DNA from: Myxococcus xanthus
Lineage (GTDB): Bacteria > Myxococcota > Myxococcia > Myxococcales > Myxococcaceae
Assembly: GCF_900106535.1 (NCBI RefSeq)
Contig: NZ_FNOH01000006.1
Location: 1-64,000, forward strand
Direction of reading: 5' to 3'
Length of the DNA stretch: 64,000 nt
Positions 1-9,179 of the stretch are shown in pieces. Both the position numbers and the translations under genes were made by a program. How positions within the stretch are numbered: position 1 is the first letter of the stretch; each line of letters starts with the position of its first letter. The notes beneath the pieces are model-generated. The model did no database searches, was not told the origin of the DNA, and saw only the letters and a list, made by a program, of their open reading frames with translations.

Positions 1-99
1 CCTGCCGAGCTTGCCTCGACTCTCCACCGGGCACCTCTCCCGGATGCGCTCCCTTCCGCGCATCCTGACTGGTGCGTTCACCGATTGAGACCGCCGGCA

Positions 100-128
100 A
101 ATGTCCCGACATTTCCGAACAGCGAGCT
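100..128. repeat. Half copy of a dispersed inverted-repeat element
   Basis: These 29 bases match positions 30012-30040 at 28 of 29 positions. They contain an interrupted palindrome (AAATGTC-CC-GACATTT, including base 99). The copy near 30 kb has a full 18-bp inverted partner, but this one has no left arm. It lies in the leader of the EamA gene. It looks like a dispersed intergenic repeat of the genome; its function is unknown. Confidence 0.6.
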
Positions 129-209
129 CGCGAACGGCCTCCAAGGGGGCGCTGCGCCCAAGCGGGGATTGGAGTAGTCACGGGCGTGGGTCGTCGTCGA
201 GGAGCCGCA

Positions 210-1058
210 TTGGAGACTGCTGCGTTGGTGCTGGTGTTGTCGTCCGCGTTCCTGCACGCGGCTTGGAACGCGCTGCTCAAGCGTCATCCCAATCCGGAAG
301 TGGGCGTGGTGAGCGTCATGTCCGTGGTCATCCTGGCCAGTGGCATCTGGGCGCTGGGGATGCGTGGCCCCGCGTTCTCCAGTTCGGAGGGGCTCGTTTG
401 GGCGCTGTGGGCGGGCGTGTGTGAGAGCGTTTACCTCGCGGGGCTCGCGCGGTCGCTGCGTCAGGCGCCACTCGGGCTCGCGTACACGGTGTCTCGTGGC
501 GGCGCGATGCTACTCGTTTGGCCCGTGTCCGTGCTGTGGCTGGGGGAGGCGGTGTCCTCGTGGACGGTGTCGGGCGTGGCGATGCTCTGCGTTGGGCTGG
601 CGGTGATGAACCTGTCCCGTCCATCGGGGGCCGCAGGGGCGGGCGTGGCGTGGGCGGCCCTGTCGGCGGTGGGAATCGCGGGCTACCACTTGAGCTACAA
701 GATGGCGCTGGGGACGGGCGCGCAGCCTCCTGCGTTGTTCGCCACCGGCCTGCTCGTCGCGCTGCCCGTGCTCATCCTGGAGCGGGGCCGTCAGCAGGGG
801 TGGGCTGCCTTCCGCCGGGAGGCTTTGCTCGCACCGGGGCTTGTTCTGACGGCGGGGCTCATCTCCGCGCTGTCGTTCGGCCTGTTGTTGACGGCGCTGG
901 CGGGGGGAGGCGCAGGCGTGGTGCTGACGCTTCGAAACACCTCCATCGCCTTCGCGTTGGTGCTCGCGGCGCTCCAGGGTGAGCGCCTGGGCCGACGGCA
1001 ACTGTCGGGCGCTGCGCTCGTTGCCGTGGGCGCGTTGTTGCTCGGCGTGCCGGCATAG
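210..1058 (+). CDS. EamA/DMT-family membrane transporter
   Basis: The protein is a predicted inner-membrane permease of about 282 residues, close to the usual EamA length. It is built almost entirely of hydrophobic helices, with an early AAWNALLKRH segment and the two-fold repeated layout of drug/metabolite transporters. The open frame extends upstream to about position 72, but that stretch is rich in Arg and Pro and runs through a dispersed repeat, so I prefer the TTG at 210, which has GGAG six bases upstream; a GTG at 186 is also possible. The substrate cannot be read from the sequence. The gene stands alone, convergent with the TPR gene that ends at 1255. Confidence 0.8.
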   Translation: METAALVLVLSSAFLHAAWNALLKRHPNPEVGVVSVMSVVILASGIWALGMRGPAFSSSEGLVWALWAGVCESVYLAGLARSLRQAPLGLAYTVSRGGAMLLVWPVSVLWLGEAVSSWTVSGVAMLCVGLAVMNLSRPSGAAGAGVAWAALSAVGIAGYHLSYKMALGTGAQPPALFATGLLVALPVLILERGRQQGWAAFRREALLAPGLVLTAGLISALSFGLLLTALAGGGAGVVLTLRNTSIAFALVLAALQGERLGRRQLSGAALVAVGALLLGVPA

Positions 1059-1163
1059 GTGGGCTCAACGCAGGACTGCGCGGACGCGATGCCCATGCGC
1101 TCATCTGTCCACGCTGCTGTGGGCTCGCGCGCGGTCAGTTCATCTCGCGCGCAGGCCTTGCCG

Positions 1164-1273
1164 TGAGACGTCCCGCGAGACGCCTAGGGCGTGGGCGTGC
1201 ACACCCTCCGCCCATCTCGCCGCATGCATTGCGGCGAGACGTTCCGCGAGCGGCCTACGGCGTGGGCGCGGAC
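1164..1273. repeat. Imperfect direct repeat duplicating the 3' end of the TPR gene
   Basis: Positions 1164-1203 and 1234-1273 are two 40-base copies, about 80% identical and offset by 70 bases. The second copy contains the last codons and TAG stop of the minus-strand TPR gene. The first, lying just downstream of it, also encodes a PTP-stop ending in the same orientation. It looks like a short tandem duplication of a gene terminus. Confidence 0.55.
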
Positions 1274-3174
1274 GCCGTCAGCCGCTTCAGTGCGTCCTTC
1301 GCATCCGGGTGGTCCGGCTGCAACTGCACGGCCATCTTGTAGGCGTCCTTTGCCTCGTCGATGCGCTTCGTCGCTTCCAGCAGTTGCCCGAGTGCGTTGT
1401 GCGGCTCGGCGAAGTTCGGGTCTGCCTGCACGGCGTTGCGGAAGGACTTCTCCGCGCCCTTCGTGTTGCCCTGCTGGTACAGCGTGTGGCCCATGTACAG
1501 CAGGCCCAGCGAGTGGCGCGGGTCCACCGACAGCACGGACGTCAGCACCTTCCTCGCCTTCGCGCCGTCGCCGCCACGCAGGTAGATGAAGCCCAGCTCC
1601 GCGCGAGCCTCCAACTGCGCAGGATCCTTCGCCACCACCGCCTCGAGCTCCGACACGGCCAAGTCCGGCCGACCACGCCGCGAGTGGACGATGCCCAGCC
1701 GCGCCAGCGCCGCGGTGTCGGCCTCTTCGCCGTCCTTGGGCTTGAGCAGCCCCTCCGCCGCCACATAGTCGCCCATGGCCAGCAGCAGGTCCGCGAGCGC
1801 CAGCTTCGCGGCGCGATTGGCGGGGTCCTCGTCCAGGAGGGCCTTGTAGAGCGGTTGTGCTTTCGCGCCCACCCGCTTCTGCGCGTACACATCCGCGAGC
1901 GCCAGCCGGTTCTCCGGCGTGGGGGCGAGCTTCACACCCTCTTCGTACTCGGCGATGGCGCCATCCAAGTCACCCTTGGCGCGCAGGGCCTCGCCATAGG
2001 CGGCGCGGGCGCTCGCGTCCTTCGGGAAGGCGCCCACGGCCGTCTTCAGGGTGGCCACCGCTTCGTCCGCCTTGCCCAGGCTGAGCCACGCGCGAGCAAG
2101 GCCCTGGTACGCCTCCGTCGTCTTCTTCCCGTCCTCGGCGCTCTTCGCGATGGCCGTCTTGAAGGCCTCGACGGCCTGCTTCTTCTTGCCCTGCGTCAGG
2201 TACAGGTGGCCCAGCTGCGTGTACGGCCCGCTGGACCGCTGCGGCTCCAGCACCACGGCCCTTTCGAACGCCTTCGTGGCCCGGGCGAAGTCACCGAGCT
2301 GGTAGTACGCCAACCCCAGGTTGAAGTGCGCCTCGGCGAACTTCGGGTCCGCGGCGATGGCCTTGAGGAAGGCGTCGGTGGCCTTGCGCGGGTCACCCTT
2401 CTCGTTGAACGCCACGCCCATGTTGTTGTGCGCGCTGGCGTGCTTGGGGGCGGCGGCGAGCGTGCGCTGGTACTCGGCGATGGCGCCGTCCAGGTCGTTC
2501 TCCCGCATGAGGAGCACGCCGAGGTTGTAGTGCGCCTCGGTGTCACCCAGCTTCTGCCGGGTGGCCTCGCGCAGCGTCTCCTTGGCCTCGCCGTTGAGGC
2601 CCTTCTCCGCCAGGGCCTTGCCCAGATTCACGCGGGCCACGTTGAGCTTCGCGTCCAGCTTCAGCGCCTCACGGTAGGCCTCGATGGCATCGTCCGTGCG
2701 GTTGGCGCGCTGCAGGGCCTCGCCCAGGTTGAAGCGCAGCTCCGCGTCCTGGGGGGCCAGCTCCACCGCCACCGCGTACTGGCTGATGGCCACGTCGCGC
2801 TCGTCCAGCACGCGCGCCAGCAGGCCGCGCTCGGCCCGGAGCGTGGACTCCTCAGGGAAGGCGGCGATGGCCGTGTCCAGCACCGTGCGCGCCTGCTCCG
2901 GCTCACCGGACAGCCGCAGCGCGCGGGCCAGGGCCAGCTTCGGTGGAATGAGGTCCGGCTCCTGGGCCACCAGCTTCTTCAGGGGCGCCACGGCCTTCTT
3001 CGGCGTGTTGAGCGCGAGGAAGGCGGTGCCCAGGCGGTACAGGGCATCCGCGTCGTCGGGGGACTCGGCCAACCGCGCGCTCTCCACGGCGGCGGTGCGC
3101 TCGAGCGTGGCCGAGTCGGGCTCGGCGGCCTGCGCGGTGAGGAGCTGGAGCACCAGGAAGCTGGCAGTCTTCAT
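1255..3174 (-). CDS. Secreted TPR-repeat protein, last gene of the Glt/Nfs-like operon
   Basis: This 639-residue protein has a short N-terminal signal sequence ending near AQAAEP, followed by tandem tetratricopeptide repeats throughout (for example AHYNLGVLL, AHFNLGLAYYQLGD and PHNALGQLLEATKR). TPR arrays are protein-binding scaffolds, and the signal places this one in the periplasm or at the outer membrane. Its ATG shares one base with the TAA stop of the upstream lipoprotein gene (TAATG), so the two are translationally linked. I chose this start over an upstream extension because the extension is low-complexity Arg/Gly sequence. A partner role in the envelope complex is inferred from the operon alone. 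Confidence 0.9.
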   Translation of the reverse strand: MKTASFLVLQLLTAQAAEPDSATLERTAAVESARLAESPDDADALYRLGTAFLALNTPKKAVAPLKKLVAQEPDLIPPKLALARALRLSGEPEQARTVLDTAIAAFPEESTLRAERGLLARVLDERDVAISQYAVAVELAPQDAELRFNLGEALQRANRTDDAIEAYREALKLDAKLNVARVNLGKALAEKGLNGEAKETLREATRQKLGDTEAHYNLGVLLMRENDLDGAIAEYQRTLAAAPKHASAHNNMGVAFNEKGDPRKATDAFLKAIAADPKFAEAHFNLGLAYYQLGDFARATKAFERAVVLEPQRSSGPYTQLGHLYLTQGKKKQAVEAFKTAIAKSAEDGKKTTEAYQGLARAWLSLGKADEAVATLKTAVGAFPKDASARAAYGEALRAKGDLDGAIAEYEEGVKLAPTPENRLALADVYAQKRVGAKAQPLYKALLDEDPANRAAKLALADLLLAMGDYVAAEGLLKPKDGEEADTAALARLGIVHSRRGRPDLAVSELEAVVAKDPAQLEARAELGFIYLRGGDGAKARKVLTSVLSVDPRHSLGLLYMGHTLYQQGNTKGAEKSFRNAVQADPNFAEPHNALGQLLEATKRIDEAKDAYKMAVQLQPDHPDAKDALKRLTASAPTP

Positions 3175-3809
3175 TATAGGTTCTCCACGTAGGGACTCGC
3201 GCGCGCGTCGAAGGTCTTCTTCGCGAGCGCCGCCTTCTTCGCCTCCCACGCCTCCCGCGCCGTCTTCTCTTCCTTCTCGTCTCCAGCGAGCTCGGCGCGT
3301 TCCTCCTTCACCTCCGCCTTGCACTCGGAGACCTGCTCCTCGAATTCCTTCGGGTCCAGCCGCTCGCTGCCCTCGACCTTCGCCTTCCGGGCGGCCTGCA
3401 GCCGGGCCAGCTCGAACTCGGCGAAGGCGCAGCGCAGCGCCAGCCGCTCCACGTCCCGCAGGCCCACGCTGAGCCGCTGCCGGGCGCGCAGGTACTCCAC
3501 GCGGGCCTCGGCCTCGGCGATGGCCAGCTTCGCCACCTCGCGAGACACCTCGTCCGACGCGCGGTCCACTTCATCCTCCGCGGCTTCCTTGCGGGAGCGG
3601 GCGCGGCGGATGTTGTCGCGGGCGCGGCCAATCTCGTTGTCGGCCTCGTCCACCCTGTCGATGGCGAGCGCGAGGTTGTTCTCTGCCTCCAGCAGCTCGA
3701 TGCGCGCCTCGTACGGGAGCTTCTTCTCCATCGAGTCGGGCACGCGCATGTTGTAGCTGGCGCCGCACGCGGAGAGCAGGGGGAGGGTGAGCAGGACAAA
3801 GCGCTTCAT
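3174..3809 (-). CDS. Coiled-coil lipoprotein of the Glt/Nfs-like operon
   Basis: This 211-residue lipoprotein has the lipobox LLSAC at residues 11-15, with Gly after the Cys, consistent with export to the outer membrane. The mature part is almost all charged alpha-helix (Glu/Ala/Arg-rich heptads such as EAENNLALAIDRVDEADNEI), so it should form a long periplasmic coiled coil. Its ATG overlaps the TGA of the preceding lipoprotein gene (ATGA), and its TAA overlaps the start of the TPR gene. I do not recognise a named family. A structural or spacer role in the complex is an inference. Confidence 0.88.
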   Translation of the reverse strand: MKRFVLLTLPLLSACGASYNMRVPDSMEKKLPYEARIELLEAENNLALAIDRVDEADNEIGRARDNIRRARSRKEAAEDEVDRASDEVSREVAKLAIAEAEARVEYLRARQRLSVGLRDVERLALRCAFAEFELARLQAARKAKVEGSERLDPKEFEEQVSECKAEVKEERAELAGDEKEEKTAREAWEAKKAALAKKTFDARASPYVENL

Positions 3810-4300
3810 GGAACCGTCGCCTCGAAGCTTCCGAAGATGGTGCGCCCGGAATAGGTGTGGGTGCCGTTGACGAACGTGACGTGGAACTCGCCGGAGATGC
3901 GCTGGCCCTGCTGACTGGGGAGGGCCTTCACCTTCAGCCCACCCACCCGCAGCTCCGGGAAGGTCCGCGCCGGCTCATCCAGCACGTTGCGGCCAATGGC
4001 GCCGCGCTGGGCGCCGTTGGCCAGGACTTCCGCCAGGTTGACGTCCAGCGAGCCGGTGTAGCCCTCCGGGAGCATGTCCTGCACCCGGGCGCTGACCTTC
4101 AGCACCGTGTTGGTGCCCGTGCCCTGCTGGGTGACGAAGCTCACCGCCAGCTCACCTTCGGCCAACTGCGCCTCCGCGCGGTCGTAGCGCAGGTCGAGCA
4201 GCGACGTCACGCTGCCCTCCAGCCGCCCGCCCTCGTCGCCACAAGCGCAGAGGATGGCGGTGAGCAGGACGCCGAGCCACGATGCACGCGAGGGCCTCAC
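3806..4300 (-). CDS. Small lipoprotein, paralogue of the lipoprotein at 29375-29947
   Basis: The protein is about 164 residues, with a hydrophobic signal and an LCAC lipobox followed by Gly-Asp. The mature part looks like a compact beta domain (LEGSVTSLLDLRYDRAEA near the start, GEFHVTFVNGTHTYSGRT near the end). The same pattern and length recur in the lipoprotein at 29375. I chose the GTG at 4300 because it forms a GTGA overlap with the upstream stop and has GGAAGG seven bases ahead; an ATG at 4306 is the alternative. Co-transcription with the TPR genes suggests it is part of the envelope complex. Function unknown. Confidence 0.85.
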   Translation of the reverse strand: MRPSRASWLGVLLTAILCACGDEGGRLEGSVTSLLDLRYDRAEAQLAEGELAVSFVTQQGTGTNTVLKVSARVQDMLPEGYTGSLDVNLAEVLANGAQRGAIGRNVLDEPARTFPELRVGGLKVKALPSQQGQRISGEFHVTFVNGTHTYSGRTIFGSFEATVP

Positions 4301-7300
4301 TTGCATGCCTTCCACCCGCCATCCACGTCGTTGCCGCCCAGCGAGGCCACGTCCTTGAGCACGGCCAGCTCGCGGCGTGCGCCGTCGACGTCACCGAAGC
4401 GGCAGCGCAGCGCGGCCAGGTTGAGGCGCGCCTTGCCGAAGGTGGGGTCGGAGTCCATGGCGCGGCCGTAGGCCTCGCGTGCGCCCATGGCGTCACCCAT
4501 GTGGAGCAGCGCCAGGCCCAGCGCGGAGTGCGCCGAGGCCCGCGTGTCCTGCAGCTCCGTGACGCGGCCCAGGGTGAGCTGCGCCATGCCGTACTGGCGC
4601 GCGTCCAGGTAGGCCAGACCCAGTGCCTCCAGCGCCTCCGCGTTGAGCGTGCGCTCGGCCTTCTTGCGCAGCTCCTCCAGCGACGCCGGCTGCGTGGGCG
4701 TGCCCGGCTGCGGCACCGGCAGCGCCGCCGTCTCCGTGCGAGCGCGGCAGCCCACCACCGCGGCGCTGAAGACCTCCAGGGATTCGGCGCGGGACAAGCA
4801 GGCCTTGAACGCTTCGTCGGAGCGCGCCTTCAGCGGCGTCACCTGCTCCTTCACGGCGGCCCGGAACTGCTGCGCCTCCGCGGCGGAGAGGCCCGCGGGA
4901 ACGGCCGTGCCCTCCACCACGTCCGCGATGTGGCCGTATGCGAGCGCCAGCTTCCACAGCGAGGCCACCGCCCACTCGGCGTAGCCCAGCGACGCGGCCT
5001 GCGTGTAGATGCCCTCCATGCTCTGGAGCGCGGCGACCTTCTCCTCCACCTGGTCCGCCGGCAAATCCCTGTAGCCGCGGTAGAGGATTTCGCCCAGGTA
5101 CCACAGGCCCTTCGCCGCCTCCTCGGTGCCGCCGTTGGGGCCTTGTACCGCGGTGGTGAGGGTGGCGATGAGCGCGTCGGCGGGCGCGGTGGGCGCCGTG
5201 GTGGCCTGCACCTCGGCCAGTACCGCCGCCGCGGCGGCGCTGTGGCGGTCCAGCTTCAGCGCGGCCTCGGCCGCCGTCTTCGCGCGGGCGTAGTCCTTCT
5301 GCTTCAGCCGGGTCTCCGCCAGCATCACCAGGATGTCCGCCTTGCGCGCGCCAGCGATGTCGGCGGCGGCCTCCAGGTCACGCGCCGCCTCCTTGTGCTC
5401 GCCCAGCGCCATGCGCAGCCGCGCGCCGGCCAGCCAGCCGTCCACGGCGGCGAAGTCGCCACCCAGCTTCTGGCCCACCTGTTCGAACCAGCCCGCCGCC
5501 TCGCCGAACGCCGCGGCCTCCGCCGCGTGCCGGCCCAGCGTCAGCAGCACGTCCGACAGGTACTGGCTCTTCGGGTAGTCCTGCACCAGCTTCGTGCCCA
5601 GCTCGCGCTGGGCCTGCATGTCACGCTTCTCGCGCGCCGCGGTGAACGCGCCGTAGAGCGCCTTCTCGCCGATGTCGGAGTTCTTGTTCTCGTCGGCGAC
5701 CTTCACCAGGCCCTGGATGACGTCGCCCGTCTCCTGGGCGCTCTGCAGGGCCAACTCATCCAGCGCCTCGGCGCGGCTCTGCGTGAGAATCTTCTGCACG
5801 TCCGCGCGGAAGCTGGCCGGCAGCGGCGCGCCCAGCAGCTTCTTGCCCGTCTCATCCAGGCCCTTGAAGTCGTTGAGCTGCCGCAGGCTGTCCAGCGCCA
5901 GGTTGCCCGCGATGGGGGCTTCCTTGTGCTGCGGGTGGCTCAGCGCGAAGGCGGTGAACAGCTCCGCGGCCTTCGGGTACTCGCCGTCCTCGTAGTAGGC
6001 GCGGGCGATGTTGAACTTCACCACCAGGGCATTCTCACTGCGGGGGTAGCGCGACACGAAGTCGGCGCCCAGCAGCTTCATGGCCTGACGCGCGTCCGCC
6101 ACCTCGAAGGCGTTGCGCGTCTGCGCCTCCTCTGGCTTGAGCGTGGAGAAGTGCGCCAGCAGCGCGGCGTTGAGCGCTTCCTCCTCACCCTTCGCGTCCT
6201 TGGCCTTCACCTGGTAGCGGGCCAGCTCCTCGAACTGGCGCGCGGCCTCGGGGTACGCGTTGGCGGAGAACAGCGCGTCCGCGCGGTTCTTCATCATCGT
6301 GCGCACGTGCTGCTCGGGCCGGAAGAGGCCCAGGTACGCCTGATAGGCCTCCGCCGCGCTCACGTAGAGCGCCTTGTCGTTCTTCTTCTGCGCCTCCACG
6401 TGGAGCAGGGTGGAGAGGTCTCGCGCCATCTCCTCCAGCTCCACCAGGTGCTTCTTGCGCTCGGCCTCCGCCAGCTCGGGGTCCGTCTTGCTCTGCACCG
6501 CGGCGCGCACGAGGATTCGCAGGTCCTCGGGGTCCGGCAGCACCTTGCCCTTGGAGGCCTTGATGGCGTCGTAGAGCTTCTGGCCGCGCTCCAGGTCCAG
6601 CTCCGGGTCGTGCTGGATTTCCATCAGCTTGCGCAGCGCGGGGATGGCCCACTCGTACTGCTGCTTGATGAAGTAGCGGTTGCCCAGCTTGTCCAGCGCG
6701 AGCGCGTACGTGGCGCGGCTGTCGCTGAGCTTCTCGAAGTAGTTGAGCGCGCCCTTGGGGGGCTTGGCCTCGGTGTAGCTGTACACGAGGTCCAGCAGGG
6801 CCTCGCGCTTGACGTTGAGCGCCTTCTTCACGTCCACGCCGGGCAGCGGCGCGCTGGCGGCCGCGGCCTCGAAGAAGGTGACAGCCTCCGCGTGCTTGGC
6901 CTGATTCACGCGAATCCAGCCCATCTTGTAGCGGGCCAGGTCGTGCACGGGAGAAGGCGGGGCCTCCAGGATGGCCTGGTAGTGCTTCTCCGCCTCGCCC
7001 AGGTCGGCCTTGTCGAAGAAGTGGTCGCCCAGAATCTGCTCCGCCTCCAGGCGCAGCGGGCTGCCAGGGAACTTGCGCGTCAGGTCGCCGAGCGTCTTGA
7101 GCATCTCGTCGAACTGACCCAGTTCGCGCTGCTCGTGCGCCAGGTAGAACGTCACCTGGTCGCCGTCCTTGAAGTCCGGATACTCGCGCAGCAGCCGGTA
7201 GTACATCTGCACGGCCTTCTGCTTCAGCAGCCGCGTCTCAGGGGAGACGATGGCGCCGCTGGCCCCCTCCGGCCGCGACTCGGCCTGGAGGTAGTACACG

Positions 7301-7566
7301 TAGCGGCTCTTCTCCACGTAGAGCTCGGACAGCCGGAACTGGAGGTCCGGCAGGTAGGGCGCGTTGCGGCTCTTGGAGATGAGGCGCTCCGTCTCGCCGA
7401 TGGCGCGGTCCACCTTGAAGATGTCGCGCTTGAGCTTGGCGATGAGCTCGTCGCGCTCCTTGGCCTTGGAGACAATCGGGTTGATGCCCGGGCCGGGACG
7501 TCCAGCGCCACCCGGGGCGGCCGCGAGCATCGCGGCGGCAATCAGGCCCGTCAGGTGGCCGGTCAT
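4297..7566 (-). CDS. Large periplasmic TPR protein, GltD/AgmU-like
   Basis: This 1089-residue protein has a signal peptide (hydrophobic run after MTGHLTG) followed by tandem TPR-type helical repeats, including one near the C-terminus (ASAHSALGLALLHMGD). The region after the signal (KERDELIAKLKRDIFKVDRAI) is helical and followed by the motif PYLPDLQFRLSELYVEKSRY. Its size, TPR content and position resemble GltD (AgmU), the large periplasmic TPR component of the M. xanthus gliding complex, and its NfsD counterpart. It starts with an ATGA overlap on the upstream TPR gene and ends in a GTGA overlap with the next lipoprotein gene. The GltD assignment rests on architecture and context. Confidence 0.85.
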   Translation of the reverse strand: MTGHLTGLIAAAMLAAAPGGAGRPGPGINPIVSKAKERDELIAKLKRDIFKVDRAIGETERLISKSRNAPYLPDLQFRLSELYVEKSRYVYYLQAESRPEGASGAIVSPETRLLKQKAVQMYYRLLREYPDFKDGDQVTFYLAHEQRELGQFDEMLKTLGDLTRKFPGSPLRLEAEQILGDHFFDKADLGEAEKHYQAILEAPPSPVHDLARYKMGWIRVNQAKHAEAVTFFEAAAASAPLPGVDVKKALNVKREALLDLVYSYTEAKPPKGALNYFEKLSDSRATYALALDKLGNRYFIKQQYEWAIPALRKLMEIQHDPELDLERGQKLYDAIKASKGKVLPDPEDLRILVRAAVQSKTDPELAEAERKKHLVELEEMARDLSTLLHVEAQKKNDKALYVSAAEAYQAYLGLFRPEQHVRTMMKNRADALFSANAYPEAARQFEELARYQVKAKDAKGEEEALNAALLAHFSTLKPEEAQTRNAFEVADARQAMKLLGADFVSRYPRSENALVVKFNIARAYYEDGEYPKAAELFTAFALSHPQHKEAPIAGNLALDSLRQLNDFKGLDETGKKLLGAPLPASFRADVQKILTQSRAEALDELALQSAQETGDVIQGLVKVADENKNSDIGEKALYGAFTAAREKRDMQAQRELGTKLVQDYPKSQYLSDVLLTLGRHAAEAAAFGEAAGWFEQVGQKLGGDFAAVDGWLAGARLRMALGEHKEAARDLEAAADIAGARKADILVMLAETRLKQKDYARAKTAAEAALKLDRHSAAAAAVLAEVQATTAPTAPADALIATLTTAVQGPNGGTEEAAKGLWYLGEILYRGYRDLPADQVEEKVAALQSMEGIYTQAASLGYAEWAVASLWKLALAYGHIADVVEGTAVPAGLSAAEAQQFRAAVKEQVTPLKARSDEAFKACLSRAESLEVFSAAVVGCRARTETAALPVPQPGTPTQPASLEELRKKAERTLNAEALEALGLAYLDARQYGMAQLTLGRVTELQDTRASAHSALGLALLHMGDAMGAREAYGRAMDSDPTFGKARLNLAALRCRFGDVDGARRELAVLKDVASLGGNDVDGGWKACK

Positions 7567-9179
7567 GGCGTCTCCTCGATGCAGCGGCTGTCGATGCGGA
7601 CCCGGTAGGAGCGCAGCTCGTCGTTCCAGTATTCGCCGTCGAAACGGTAGGCCGTTTGCGTGGGCGACAGAATCTGCTCGTCCTCCGGCGCGACAATCCG
7701 CGCGCCCTTCTTCACGCGCTCGTACAGCTTCAGGCCCACTTCGTACTCCATCAGGCGCACCTGCTCGGCGGCGCGCAGCAGCGTGTCCGCTTCCTGGCGG
7801 ACGGCCTCGGCCAGCCGCGCGTCATGGACGCGGACCGCCTCGGCGCGGGACAAGTCATAGAGCTTCGTCAGGTGCGAGAAGAGCCGGTCGCCGAAGCTGC
7901 CGGCGTAGCGGCCCAGCCGCTCGCCCTCCAGCTCCAACGTCTCCAGGAAGCGCGCGGCGCGCTGGGTGCTTCCACGGGCGTTGGCGGCGCGGCGCAGGCG
8001 CACATCCTGGGTGAGGTCCTCGCGGTTGCGCACCGCCTCCAGCGAGTCCGCGAAGCGCCGCGTCAGCTCCTTGGCGGCGCGCTTGGCCGGCAGGTAGTGG
8101 CACAAGTCGCGGTAGATGAGCGCGCGCAGCAGGTACTTGTCCGGCAGGAATTCGTCGCGGAAGGACGGCGCGTCCAGCGTGGTGAGGATGCCCAGCGACG
8201 CGCGCGGCTCGCCCAGCTTGTAGCGGGTCCACGCTTCCTCCAGGTAGAGGCTGGCGCGGCCCGGGTCCAGCTCGGGCAGCTTCACGCGGTCATACGCCTC
8301 CAACGCGCCCTGGAAGTCCTTGCGCTCGTAGCGCAGGCGCGCCACCGCCAGCGCCGCCTCGTTGCGCGCCTCGCGGGTGAGCTTCTCGTCCTCGGACAGC
8401 GCCAGGAAGTCGGAGATGATTTCGTCCGATGGCTCCTTCACCTGCTTCAGTCGGGTGACGAGCAGCGCGAACTTCGCGCGGCTGGCCTCGGGGCTCGTCT
8501 CCGACAGCTTGGCGAAGTGGGTGTTGGCCCAGCGCTCGTTGCCCACGCGCAGGTCCACCAGACCCTGCTGATAGTGCGCATACGCGCCCGTGTCTTCCGG
8601 GAGGAAGCCCAGGTCCAGCGCGCCGAACACCTGCTCGTCAATCATCACCTCGTCGTGCGGCCGGTCCGTCAGCGCCTTGAGCGTGTCCAGGGCGCGAGGC
8701 AGCACGTTGGGGTTGGAGCGCTCGCGGGCGATGCGGGCCAGGTACGAGGCGCCCGCGTGCGTCAGCCCCAGGTCGATGAGGCTGCGCGCGAGGAAGTACT
8801 GGCCCCAGGCGTAGTTCTCGTCCGTCTTGGGCGCGGCCTGCAGCCATGCGTGGAGCGGCCCGGCGGCGTCGCGCGGCTTGCCGTCGAAGTAGTCCTTGAG
8901 CGCCTTGTCGAAGACGCCCGGGTCCACCTTCTGCGGCGCGGACGGCGGGGCTTCCGCGCCCGCCGTTGGGGCGTTCGCGGCGGGCCTGGCGGCGTCGGGC
9001 GCGTCGGCCTTGGCGTCACCGGGGGCCTTTGCTCCCGCCGGAGGCGTGCCCTGGGTGGGCGCGGCCGCGGGGGCGGTGGACGTGGGCTGCGCGGCGGCCG
9101 GAGACTGCGCGTCGGCGGGCGCTGGAGACACGAGGAGCGCGGCGCTGGTGAGCGCGGCGATGAGCGAGCGGGAGGTCAT
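7563..9179 (-). CDS. Periplasmic TPR-like protein, possibly GltE/AglT-like
   Basis: This 538-residue protein has a clear signal peptide (SLIAALTSAALLVSPAPADAQ). A linker rich in Ala and Pro follows, to about residue 90, then a helical solenoid resembling TPRs (NYAWGQYFLARSLIDLGL, NEAALAVARLRYERKDFQGA). The C-terminal part (residues 470-538) carries the conserved-looking motif LMEYEVGLKLYERVKKGA. The start overlaps the stop of the beta-barrel gene (ATGA). Position and length fit the AglT/GltE TPR component of the gliding complex, but I cannot separate this from other TPR partners. Confidence 0.82.
   Translation of the reverse strand: MTSRSLIAALTSAALLVSPAPADAQSPAAAQPTSTAPAAAPTQGTPPAGAKAPGDAKADAPDAARPAANAPTAGAEAPPSAPQKVDPGVFDKALKDYFDGKPRDAAGPLHAWLQAAPKTDENYAWGQYFLARSLIDLGLTHAGASYLARIARERSNPNVLPRALDTLKALTDRPHDEVMIDEQVFGALDLGFLPEDTGAYAHYQQGLVDLRVGNERWANTHFAKLSETSPEASRAKFALLVTRLKQVKEPSDEIISDFLALSEDEKLTREARNEAALAVARLRYERKDFQGALEAYDRVKLPELDPGRASLYLEEAWTRYKLGEPRASLGILTTLDAPSFRDEFLPDKYLLRALIYRDLCHYLPAKRAAKELTRRFADSLEAVRNREDLTQDVRLRRAANARGSTQRAARFLETLELEGERLGRYAGSFGDRLFSHLTKLYDLSRAEAVRVHDARLAEAVRQEADTLLRAAEQVRLMEYEVGLKLYERVKKGARIVAPEDEQILSPTQTAYRFDGEYWNDELRSYRVRIDSRCIEETP

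Noticed and set aside
72..209. N-terminal extension of the EamA transporter from position 72
   Set aside because: The stretch is Arg/Pro-rich, overlaps a dispersed repeat and would place about 46 non-membrane residues before the first helix.
979..3192. A 737-codon open frame on the plus strand, antisense to the TPR gene
   Set aside because: It is rich in Arg, Leu and His with no domain, as expected opposite a GC-rich gene. The minus-strand frame has a signal peptide and clear TPRs.
4282..7608. A 1108-codon plus-strand frame opposite the large TPR gene
   Set aside because: Composition typical of an antisense shadow; no recognisable motifs.
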